A stretch of 64,000 bases of DNA from Schizophyllum amplum (taxonomy: Eukaryota > Basidiomycota > Agaricomycetes > Agaricales > Schizophyllaceae): the NCBI GenBank assembly GCA_007026445.1, contig VDMD01000001.1:2604001-2668000 (forward strand), in the 5' to 3' direction. Position numbers and translations under genes: made by a program. Under the pieces are notes generated by a model. It was not told the DNA's origin. It saw only the letters and a list, made by a program, of their open reading frames with translations, and ran no database searches. Shown here one piece after another: positions 33,535 through 43,450 of the stretch. Positions within the stretch are counted from its first letter, which is position 1. Every line of letters starts with the position of its first letter.

Positions 33535-34758
33535 TCCGCCCAAGCTTCGCGTCATCTTGCGCTCGTCGTCGATTCGCCGTGGTGTCATGAATGATGCAGA
33601 AAAATGTTCATGCCAGTGCGGGATGGCATCAAAAAGCTTGACTCTTGTATAGAAGACCCTGCAGATCATGCAAGGAATGCCGGCTTTGTGACGTTGGCCT
33701 TGCGTTGCACCCCCCACCCGTGCTCAGTCACGTTGACAGGAAGTCGACGTCAACTTCGCGATCACTGTACTTTACGAGATGTGACACAAGCGAAGGAGCG
33801 TCTAGCACATTCATCAATGGCTTTTACCAACGGCCCGGGCTAGGAAGCGCAAGCGGGGCGTCAGACGTTGCCTCAGATATATCGGTTTGCTGTTGCCAGA
33901 CAAGCCAGGATGAAGCAGTCGTCAGAAGATCGCTGAGTTAGAAACGGGACGTGTCGGTGATCATCACGCGACTACAACGCATGGCGGCGAGGGACGGATT
34001 CATGGAAGGGGATGGAAGCGCAGCGAGAAGATCGAACGGACGCCTGAGGGAAACGTCAACAAAGGTACTTACCAGGTCACACGTGACAAGCACATGATTG
34101 CATGTTGACGTATTTGCGTTTCTGCATTGGAAGCTGCATAACTCGTTCCCTATGGTTCTTGCCTGAGAAAAGCTAGTACACAGTAGAATGTGGTATCTCT
34201 AGGAAAATGCCTAATGAAGCTTCAGGTCTGAGGCTAAGCTCTGCACTTAAATACTTAGTAGGCGTCGCCGCGTAGCACGTGACGCACATCAAATTGGATC
34301 AATCGATCTCGCGTGGGCACCACGTCATAACCGGTCAGTAACAGGTCAGTCAGTAGGTAACTAGAACCTGAACCAAAAGCGCTCGCCTAAGTACGCGTTG
34401 ACTTGTCCAGAGCTCCGTAACGTGATATCTGCACCGCTACGCGGTCTCAGGCACCTTTCCTTGTCCAACGAATAAAGCACGCCCTCGGACCTGCCCTCAC
34501 ATGTTCCCAGTTACCTGCAGTCTTTACCGGCCCATTTTGGTTCGTGACCCTATACGAAGGCCCTTCCGCCCGCAGGCCCTGACGCGATGGACGCTCGCAA
34601 AAATCGCCCTGAGGACCCTTTGCCTTGCGCCCGCAGGATCTTCTCGCGCCCCAAGTTCGACAATTGCTATCGGACACGGGGCAGCCAATTCAATACACCT
34701 CGGGGGCGCGGTCTAAGTACAGAGAGGCGGCGGCGGCATGTCGTGCGCCATGCGGCCG
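33535..34758. other. Long intergenic region between divergent genes
   Basis: About 1.2 kb between the Tudor-like gene and the GH76 promoter. Frames are short and on both strands. I see no TIR pair, tRNA or coding signal. Confidence 0.35.
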
Positions 34759-34770
34759 GTATATATAAAG
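34759..34770 (+). promoter_or_regulatory. TATA box of the GH76 gene
   Basis: GTATATATAAAG lies about 55 bp upstream of ATG 34822. Confidence 0.6.
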
Positions 34771-34821
34771 TGACCCTTGGGAGCTCTTCCGCCGCGAAGC
34801 TTTCTCCGCTTCACGACTTTC

Positions 34822-36351
34822 ATGTTGGTAGCTCTCTTCAAACTCGCTGCGCTCGCCAGTGTCGGCGCATATGCCGCCGCATACCATCTCGCTGCTCGTG
34901 CCCAGTGCTCTGCGACTCTGAGCACTGCTCACGTAAGGCTTTTTTGTATTTCCATCCGTTTAGCATGATTTACTCGCTCAACCTTCAGAGCGTCGCGGAT
35001 CGCCTTCAAAGCGGGTACTGGAATGGTGGTGGATGGGGAATTTTCTGGACCGATGCTGTGTGTAGTCCATTGATTCCTATGATCCCTGCAATCCTGACCG
35101 GCCGCAGAACACCATTGAGGACTTCTACAACCTTATGCTCGCTGACGGGACAACGTCATTCGACAACATCGATTCCACCACCATCGGCCAGCTCGCACGC
35201 CAGCAGAACCAGGCGGCTTGGGCGGCCGCGATTAACGGCGCGTGGGACGACGCGCTTTGGGTGACGCTTGCTTTGTGGAAGGTCGGCGACTACAAAGTCA
35301 CGCATGGCCAGGAGTCCGCCCCGTATTATGTATGTTTCTTCGCGCTGGACATCGCCTCCAAGCTAACGGCATGGTCTTCACAGAACAGCGCGAATATGGT
35401 GTACGATATGGTCGCGGCAGAATACGACACGTCCTTCTGTGGCGGCGGCGGTGAGTGATGACAGGCAATGGGCGCGCCCGCGGAACTTACGCCCCTGGTC
35501 TTAGTATGGTGGAACTCGGCGCACACATATAAGAATGCTATCACGAACGAACTGTTCCTGTACACCTCTGCGGCACGCTACAACCGCTGGAAGGAGCAGC
35601 AGCATCTGGACAACGCCGTGAAGGTGTGCTTCTGAAATATCTTCCACGAACTTGATGTGCTCACCGCGAATGTCAGACGTGGAACTGGCGTAAGAGCATA
35701 TCTTTTCCCTGTGCCACGAGATACTGACCCTCTCAAGTGCTCGACTCCGGCATGCGCAACGCAGACGGCCTGTGGAACGATGGGTATATCTTCACCCTCT
35801 CATTTTACTTGTGGGGCTGAGTCCATGGCAGTATAACCGACGCTTGCACAAATAACGGACAGACGACGTGGACGTACAACCAGGGCGTCATCGCCTCCGG
35901 TCTCGGCGCCCTTTACGTTGCCACCGGAGACAGTAACTACCTCACGCAGGCTGAGATCACGCTCGACGCCACCATAGCCAAGAAGACCGTGAACGGTATC
36001 CTCAAGGAAACTTGCGACGACGTTTCCAGCTCGTCATGCAACAACGACCAGGCGATTTTCAAGGGCATCTGGATGAAGCATTTGCAGTTCTACCTCGACG
36101 CTGCGCCCGACCGTGTCTCTAAGTACACCAGCTTCATCGGCGCACAGGAGTCGGCGGTCGTACACTACGCAACGGGCTCAGGGTGGACGGTCGGCAATGT
36201 TTGGTACGGAGCGAGTCAGGGTGGCTCGCAGTTCACGGCGCAGACCCAGGTGAGAGCTATGCATTGTAGCGTGTCTTGACCATGCTAAGCCAATATGCAG
36301 ACCTCTGGGCTTGCGGAACATGTCTCCGCCGCAAAGTACGGGCCTTGCTGA
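34822..36351 (+). CDS. GH76 endo-alpha-1,6-mannanase family protein
   Basis: Secreted enzyme acting on alpha-1,6-mannan backbones, as found in fungal walls. Nine exons (34822-34932, 34989-35057, 35108-35329, 35384-35450, 35505-35623, 35677-35689, 35738-35783, 35832-36249, 36301-36351) encode 371 aa. A signal peptide (ALFKLAALASVGAYAAA) precedes WNGGGWGIFWTDANTIEDF. The catalytic Asp pair is in NGAWDDALWVTLALW. Other family blocks are VYDMVAAEYDTSFCGG, VWWNS, TWTYNQGVIASGLGALY and GIWMKHLQFYLD. Exon 6 is 13 nt (TWNW). A broken tail of a related gene lies 0.5 kb downstream. Confidence 0.92.
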
Positions 36352-36762
36352 GTACTGTTGTTCTCTGTATCTATTGGGGTCTGCTTAGATGGCTGTCAAC
36401 AATCTGACTGTAAACAAGGCAATGTATGTGGTTAGCGGGGCTATAAGAAATGGGAGGTTGGTGGACTGGCCTGGACCCTGGGAGTCCTGGCGGTTGCAAG
36501 TCGGCTCATCGGACCGGCTCAGGCGCGTGTACTGGTGACTCACTCCTCCGTTCAGCAGTCTCAGTCTTCCAACTTGCCAGGTGCAACGCGGCGACTCGGA
36601 CGTCTTTCAGTTCCAGGCTTCCGCTTTCATGCTCGCTCTGGGACTCACACCGACCTCGTCTATGCTACCCTCATGCCATTCTATCTTATCGGACTGAACG
36701 AATTCAGAGCTCGGCAGATCCACGAACTCGCGTCGTCGAGATGCGTTTTAATGGTGATGCAT

Positions 36763-36795
36763 CCCTTCTTGACTACTTCTTGACTACTTCTTGAC
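36763..36795 (+). repeat. Short tandem repeat, 11-bp unit
   Basis: Three near-identical copies of CTTCTTGACTA in tandem, the last copy with two changes, between the GH76 gene and its broken copy. Confidence 0.7.
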
Positions 36796-36837
36796 GAAGC
36801 TGGAATAACTCTCGATGCCGCTGTGTTATTGAAGACG

Positions 36838-37229
36838 GAGAATTCAAGGAGTCATGGTATCACAAACTCGACGTCAGGACCAGGCGATGTGAGAAGCACC
36901 TGCAGTACACTTGGACGCCGCTCCCGACCGCGTGTTCCAATATTCAGGCTTCGTTGGCGCTCGAGAGTCTGCCAGCTGTCGTCCATTACGCGACGGGGGA
37001 GGCCTGGGCGGTGGAAAACGTGTGGTATGCAGGAAGTCAGGTGAGTGTCCAGGTCAGCACGGCAGCAAACAGGTGCTGAATGATATGTTTGTCTACAGGG
37101 AGGGACGACATTCTCGGCCCAGTCGCGAGTAAGGGTGATCTATTTTGCCAAGGCGGACGGTTATCGAACGCATGAACAGGCTTCTGGTCTCGCTGCCCAT
37201 GTCTGTGCAGCCAAGTACGGTGCATACTA
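36838..37229 (+). pseudogene. GH76 3' fragment, degraded
   Basis: Remnant of a second GH76 gene covering only the last ~100 codons. It shows DQAM then a stop, HLDAAPDRVFQYSGFVGARE, then after a frameshift VVHYATGEAWAVENVWYAGSQ-type sequence, an intron with intact signals, GGTTFSAQSR, another intron, and ASGLAAHVCAAKYGAY with a stop at 37227. It matches the intact gene's C-terminus at roughly half to two thirds of positions. The copy has an intron after AGSQ that the intact gene lacks, so it is not a recent tandem copy of that gene but a relic of a diverged paralogue. The 5' two thirds are missing. Confidence 0.8.
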
Positions 37230-37702
37230 AGCAATGCTTGGGTGCGCCTGTGACGGCGCTTGATTTGGTATCGGAAGCGCCTTCTGGCTACGGGTGGTTG
37301 CTTGTCTTCCTTCGTCTGTGCATCAAGACAGAATGGCTGTCGCCTGTCCACCAATTCGTCATCCGGCTGCTTAGGGTAGCTCTGAGGCAGTGCCTTGCTG
37401 GAAAACGCACGTTGCTCAACACTGATTAAGATTCCGTGAGTGACCAGCCACCTTCCGTGAAACCTTCCGCCCCAGCCCCACTTGGCGCTTCTCGCGTACC
37501 GTTTGACCCAGACCTCGACTGCGATCAGGAATGGAAGAGCGTACTTTCCTGAGTCCCCCGGCTAAACATCGATCGATGACAGACGCGACTTGAAGCAGTG
37601 CGAAAAGCTGTAGACGATCACGAGGGTCCGGCCCGACCATTATTCACCTTTGCCTCATACTTAACTGTCAGAAACTTGAACTTGCTCTTCCCTCTCCGTG
37701 CT
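37230..37702. other. Intergenic region upstream of the Zn2Cys6 gene
   Basis: Promoter region of the transcription factor gene. No other coding signal. Confidence 0.35.
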
Positions 37703-40227
37703 ATGGCAGACTCTGGAAACATAGGACAGAGCAGCGACAAGAAGAAGCGCGCGTGCGACTACTGCAAAGCGCGGCGTGTGATATGCCATCCTAGACCGAC
37801 CGGGCAGTCCTGCCCACGCTGCGAGGAGAAGGGGATTCGGTACGTCTTGGCGTTATCTTCGCGCGTTACAAGCTCACCTCGCGCAAGTTGTGTAACGACT
37901 ATAGTACCGCGTCGTCCAAGGGGAAGAGGCAAGAAGACCCTTGCTCAAGAAGCGGCTGCGGCTGCTGTCGCCTCGCCATCGAATACAGCAGAGAGCTCTA
38001 CGAGTGCCGCGAGCAGAGTCGCCCTGCAAAGGGTCTCGCATAGCCCGCGCTATCAACAGCAGACTATCGCATATCCCCTTGAATCCTTCATGGACTCAAT
38101 CCCTGGATCGCTTCTCGAGGATGCGCTTGACGGTGAGCTACAAGGGCCTCTAATTCCAATCGCTGACCGCGAAGTCAGTCATGGCGCGTATGATGCCCGC
38201 GACCAGTTTGCTATTCCCCATCAACCAGTGTCGGACCATCATGCAGAACTCTGACTGGGACATTAGACTGCTCGCTCCCCAGCAGCGCGTCCTCGCCCGC
38301 TGCTTCTTGGCCGTCGCGTCCCTTGTCTCAGTGGACCCCTTCTACGTCGGGCACGACGCGAACGGACGCCGCTTTCCCGACTCGCATCTGCGCTGGGAAA
38401 TCGATTATCAACGATGGATAGGTGAAGCAGATATGCGAGAAGCAGGGAGGCGGCGGAGGCCACTTTGCGCGCGCTTCTACGGCGAGGCTGTCCGTCAAGC
38501 ACATCAAGACGGCATCACATCGTTAGCTTCAAAAGAAAATGCTGCCTCCTGCTTTCTACTCAATATGCTCGACATCAGTGAGTGTGATCTCTACCTTCTC
38601 TTGATCGCAATAATCTTTCCATCTGGTTATCATAGCGCACAATCCTCATTGCATGATGCCGTGGGCGAGCGCCTACGTCTGGCAAGCTCGGACAATTGCA
38701 GAACATGCTGCACTCGACGCCATCCGTACTGGATCGAATCGACATATCTCCGAGGTCGAACGAGTCCAATGGCGAGGATCGTTGGTGTGTGGACTGTTCT
38801 TAACCCGTGAGACCGCATTTAAGCAGTTATCAGTCGGCTCTAGCCGCATACTCTATCACCATGGGAATGTCTTTGCCATTGTAAGTGATGTTTCTTGACG
38901 CTATCAGGACATCCTCACGCAACATTTCAGCTCCTCGTACGATGAATTTGTTGTATCCGGGCCTGAACCGAGAAGCGTAGAAGACTTATCTGCTCTTGGA
39001 ATTCCCGTGAAGTACAAAGTCATCGAAGCCCTACAATCCAGTTGGTCCATATCCACTCGTGTCTTATAGGGGCTGACTGGCCTTTAGTTGGCGCGCGCTC
39101 CGTTCGCCTCACACGCGATCTGGTTGAGAATATTGTCGGAGGTAATGATCCCATTATACATCTCAACCCAATTATTTTTGCGGCTGCCTGTCTACTTTCA
39201 CGCGGACCTTGCCTCTCAAGTTGCATTCCCGACACTTACTGACAAAATTCCAGCTACCGCCCTATTGGTTCCTCTCGACGAGGAGAGTGTCCTTCGTCAG
39301 GTGGCAGCCACTGAACATTTTCACACGACCTATATGTGCTTCCGTCGCTTCATTTTCAGCACCGTGCAGACGATGGAGAGGCGCCTCTGCCTCTACAGCA
39401 CCTCTACCATCTTTGCGTCGCTCACGGTCTCCCTGTATCACACGCTCCGCCGCCGCATCGGCGAAAGCACTATTGCATCTAAGGGACACGCCAGCCGCAT
39501 GTCATCCCTGCGGAAACGTAGTCGTGCGATTGCCGCGCGTGCGGTAGTTGACGCGGTTGGGGACCTTCGTGAAGTCATCGCGGCGCATTGGCTCGGTCTA
39601 TTGCAAGCAGGTGGCTTTGCGGTCTGGGCGGAGGTCTTCACGGGCGCGCATGAAGAGCCGATCGACGAGTGCGATGTCAGCGCGGAGGAGTGCATGGAAA
39701 CCCTATCTAGGTGAGCCGTGTCTTGCTGCCAATAAATCGCCCGCTGATTGTCTGCCAGGTTGCGCGACATGATGCAGTTCAGCGCGTTCATGGGGATCGA
39801 CCGCGCGCAGGCAGTTTCTGATATAACCGCCGAACTGGAAGCTATCCGAGCGCGGGGATCCGGGGGCAGCTCGTCGGAACTTGTCTCCAACCAGGAATGC
39901 GACGACAGCATGACGCCTGAGTCCGTGCTGCCTAGTAGCCATATGCTTACTGCTGCATTGGATACACCCATCGACAACCTCACTGTCGACGCGAGTCATT
40001 TTGTGGCACTGGACGGCCATGCGGACGCGCTGGCGCTCACGGGGTGGTGGAATTATCCGACGACGGAGGACAGCTGGAACCTCCCCGACATGATGAGTTG
40101 GGTAACGGACATGAAATGTGATTCGGGCGATGTAAGGATGGGCGATGTGGACAGACAAAATCCCAGCGACGTATTTGCGACGGACTTCACTCAATCATAC
40201 GTACTCGACGAGAACGTGGACTTATAG
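37703..40227 (+). CDS. Zn(II)2Cys6 transcription factor
   Basis: Fungal-specific regulator. The binuclear zinc cluster is ACDYCKARRVICH ... QSCPRCEEKGIRC, at residues ~17-46, its sixth cysteine in exon 2, followed by a basic linker (PRRPRGRGKK). Supported exons: 37703-37839, 37888-38173, 38229-38577, 38636-38880, then from about 38908, 39254-39711 and 39760-40227. The middle has a helical regulatory domain (NSDWDIRLLAPQQRVLARCF, SVDPFYVG), and the C-terminus is acidic with Asp/Trp-rich patches (GWWNYPTTEDSWNLPDMMSW) that look like an activation domain. Junctions between 38881 and 39254 are uncertain: a 27-nt intron (38881-38907) with full signals keeps frame, and a second one ends in TTACTGACAAAATTCCAG. 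Target genes cannot be told from sequence. Confidence 0.85.
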
Positions 40228-40430
40228 GTTGTCGTATTTGTTGCGCTATTGTATTGATCAGGCGCAGAGGCTCTGATGATATTCTGCAGCTTGTGCGATC
40301 ACTGCTGTACCTGGTACTTACAACTACCCACCGCCCAGTGGTTCAAGTGGTGTGACAGGGCGTGACCTTATATCACTCTCTACCGGCAGCGAACTCCATC
40401 AATTTATGACTTCAACCGCGACTGGTCTGT

Positions 40431-41526
40431 ATGGAGAGCCGCTACTTCCGTACTCCAAAACGTCCTGCCTCAGCTTCATCGGGCGACGAACGCAGTGGCA
40501 AGAAACAGAAAAAGACCTCTGACTGCGATCTTCGCTCTCTGTTGGACTTCTCCCATCTGGATTCGGAGTCAGCTATCGCCTCACGCTTCGACGAGATAGC
40601 AAGCGCTCTACTTCATGCATATCTCCTCGTGGTTCACAGCGGCACCTCCGAAACATGTTTTACACTGTTGGAACTCGAGTTCTATCTGCATAAGCCGCAA
40701 TGTCACGAAGATCCATTCGTCCATCGCACGGAGGAGCAGCGGGAGCTGGGTCGTTGGTGCGTGAACATCTTGAATAAATATATCTTCTTGCTAATTGCTG
40801 CATAGGTATTTTCACCGCGCGCCGGGTCGCGGTACGACCGCATACCGGGGAGGAACACGGAAGGGGCTCGATCTGACCTTCGGTGACGCGACCGCGTACG
40901 GAGGGATCCTTCTGCGCTCCATCCAACGGTTGGACACCGCCGAAATAGTCTGCGGGCCGTCCCTTTTGGTGGACAAGATTGTATTCCTCAGCAATGCGTC
41001 TACCCTCACCGATCTGGTTGGCACGAAGTGGGGAGGTGACACGTCTGCGTTCACTCAGTGCGGTGCTTTCCTGAGAGCCCGAGACGATACCGAGGACAGT
41101 TTCTCCCGACGACTATGCCGTACGCCACGCGTTGGTCTAGAGTTGTCGACAGCTTCGCGCGGCGCGTTCGTCATAAAACCGTATCGCTACATCGCCTCTT
41201 TCGACAGTCCTCTGAAGTCGAAAGCGCAGACTTTTGTAGGTGCGGTCCAATATTGCCTGGAGAAAGACAGAGACGAAACCACAACAATGCTTATGCCGGA
41301 CGATGTCAAGGCACATTCTTCACGTTTACACGACCAGCGACTGAGTGCGCAGCTTGTCGGGCTGACAGCTCTCAACGCGACACTTATTGAGCGATATCTA
41401 CGCGACTATCGAGGGGGTTTTGATAACGCTGCGGTGAGCACCTTTGCGGGGAGGAAGGGTGTGGCCGCCTCTCCGTCGGCCTGCCTCTCAATGATGGGCG
41501 CGTTATATCGAAGCATGGTTGCATGA
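40431..41526 (+). CDS. Conserved protein of unknown function with basic N-terminus
   Basis: Two exons (40431-40756, 40806-41526) encode 348 aa. The first ~35 residues are basic and nuclear-localisation-like (RPASASSGDERSGKKQKK). Then come ETCFTLLELEFYLHKPQCHE, DPFVHRTEEQRELGRWYFHR, YRGGTRKGLDLTFG and YGGILLRSIQRLD. I recall this E-x-E-F-Y ... WYFHR ... GGTxKGLDxTFG ... GGILLRS pattern from uncharacterised bacterial and fungal proteins. The glutamate, histidine and glycine-rich blocks suggest an enzyme, faintly reminiscent of DNA-base glycosylases, but I do not assign a function. The intron is 49 nt and the tryptophan codon spans it. Confidence 0.72.
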
Positions 41527-42039
41527 AGGAGCATTGGGCAACGGACGGATATATAAATGAATATCCTATTATCAGTTCTGCATCGTGCTGCTCTCCTACT
41601 TACTTATAGTGACCGGTGACCAGTCGTAGGGACATTCTTTATTACGCGGCACCTTTCGTGTCACGCAAGAAAAACAATTACGGAAGTTGAACTACGGGAA
41701 GTTCAGTCAGGACAGCGGCTGTTTCTGGATCCGCATGGCTTCCTACCTTTCACCTCGACCAGGAAACGACCGTTGTCAGGTTGCAGTCTCCCTCTGGTCT
41801 CCCTCCTCTCGCACTGGCTTGGTACAGCTGCGATCAAAATGATTGGACACCCAGCCGGCAATTTCCGGCCTGCCCCTCCCCAAGGCAGCGTCGCCTACGC
41901 TGCCTGTCCATATCTTGTGTATCACCCCTCTGCTAGCTACACACCACCACCAACACATCTGAGATCTGAGGTTCGGTGCTCGAACGGCTGACAAGGAGGA
42001 ACTTCCACAAAAGGAAGTGTCCAATCAGCTGTATCTGCG
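41527..42039. other. Intergenic region upstream of the APH-type kinase gene
   Basis: About 0.5 kb with no coding frame that I can support; presumed 3' UTR and promoter. Confidence 0.35.
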
Positions 42040-42900
42040 ATGATCCCACCACCCTCCTCCGTACCATGCCCGCCCATCGGCTCTACGTCTTCCAACTGGA
42101 GGAAAACACTGCTTGGCTGCGTGCACGAATGGGTGCTGAAGCCCGTCTCCTACTGCTACTCTTGGCTCTTGTGCATACCCAGCGAACCTCATATCTACCC
42201 TCTGCCTTTTCATCTCATCTTAAAGTCGCACGAACACCTACGCGAAGAAGAGGGCCTTGCCATGAACCTCGCGCGCGCCATGGGCGTTCCTGCACCTCGA
42301 TGCATCTCCTTCGGGATATACGGGAGCAGCAGGTCTATTCTCATGACGCGGTTTCCCGGGCGGGTACTCGACAAGATGGACGACGGCCATGTCGATTGGT
42401 CGCTCATTAAAACGGACCTCGCTCACATCCTCGCGCGCATGCGCAGCTACGCCAATCCCTTTGGACAGCGAATATGCGACGTCACGGGCAGCGCTGTATG
42501 CGGACCCATGATCCCCAACGGCGAGCTACCCGCCTGCGACAACGAACGGGCGTTCCAGCGTGCGTTACGGCAGCGCTTCCGCATTGGTAACGAGCACGAC
42601 GCAGGTACGGCGGTCGCCGCGTACCGTTTCTTCGCGCTGCCCGAGCACGCGATTGTCTTCTCGCACGGCGATCTCAAGCGACACAACATCATGGTGGGCG
42701 AAGATGGTCACGTCTTAGGCATCTTCGACTGGGAGGCGGCAGGCTGGCTGCCGGAATATTGGGAGGTCAGCGTAACGGCGGTCATGCCCGAGGATCGGTG
42801 GGGTCGCCTCATGGAGGAGATATTTGCCAACGCCTACGAGAATGAGGTGGAGGGGCATCGAGCCGTGTTCCTACTCATTGAGGACACTCTCAGAGAGTGA
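42040..42900 (+). CDS. APH (aminoglycoside phosphotransferase) family kinase-like protein
   Basis: A single-exon 286-aa protein of the large fungal APH-domain family, whose natural [13 protein letters not shown] mostly unknown. It shows the N-lobe segment EEEGLAMNLARAMGVPAPRC, the hinge SILMTRFPGRVLD, the catalytic loop VFSHGDLKRHNIMV (Brenner motif HGDLxxxN) and the metal-binding IFDWEAAGWLPEYWE. All catalytic residues are present, so it should be active. The usual ATP-binding lysine strand is not obvious in the first 45 residues, so a 5' exon or a different start is possible. Other basidiomycete genomes carry many such genes; drug resistance should not be inferred. Confidence 0.8.
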   Translation: MIPPPSSVPCPPIGSTSSNWRKTLLGCVHEWVLKPVSYCYSWLLCIPSEPHIYPLPFHLILKSHEHLREEEGLAMNLARAMGVPAPRCISFGIYGSSRSILMTRFPGRVLDKMDDGHVDWSLIKTDLAHILARMRSYANPFGQRICDVTGSAVCGPMIPNGELPACDNERAFQRALRQRFRIGNEHDAGTAVAAYRFFALPEHAIVFSHGDLKRHNIMVGEDGHVLGIFDWEAAGWLPEYWEVSVTAVMPEDRWGRLMEEIFANAYENEVEGHRAVFLLIEDTLRE

Positions 42901-43450
42901 GGTAAGCGCGCCTATTGCGCCAAGGTATCAACACTGACTGAACAAGTCATTTCCGGGGCTGAGTTGTCGCAGAACCTGCGACGAGGTGTTGGAGCTCCAG
43001 CGACCTCAGCTAAACACATTCATCGTTTATCAGGAGCGTACATCCGCGATCAGCTTTCGGCCCTCGCGTCCGTGGATTCGTCGTACGCCGAGCAGTGTGG
43101 CCCACTGGCGAACGTTGTACTGCACTGAGATTGTATATATTTGAACCTGCCCTATCTATATACAATATCGTCAGAGAAAGATGAAGGTAAGTACAAGTCT
43201 ACTCAAGGCTCCTATGAGTTACAACAAGGGCAGAGAAGCAGAAGACTGGAAACTACTACACACACGACAAACTGTCACGCCGAGTCCGTCGATACCAAGG
43301 AAAAATAAAGGGAAGGAACTTGTGAAGTCAATAAAGGTAGCACAAAGCGTCACACAGGCCATTAGTAGCGTCGTGCATCGAGGTCGTAAGTAAGCGTCTC
43401 AGATCGTTCTAGTAAGTAGGTCGTTCATGCCTTCATCCTCGCGCATTACT
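42901..43450. other. Intergenic region between convergent genes
   Basis: Holds 3' ends of both neighbours. An AT-rich imperfect inverted repeat (TTGTATATAT ... ATATACAATA, 43130-43170) is probably a 3'-end signal. A 70-codon frame at 43181-43393 is not convincing. Confidence 0.35.

Noticed and set aside
43181..43393. 70-codon plus-strand frame after the APH-type gene
   Set aside because: Begins ATGAAGGTAAGT, which is more like an exon end or chance; no homology or downstream exon.
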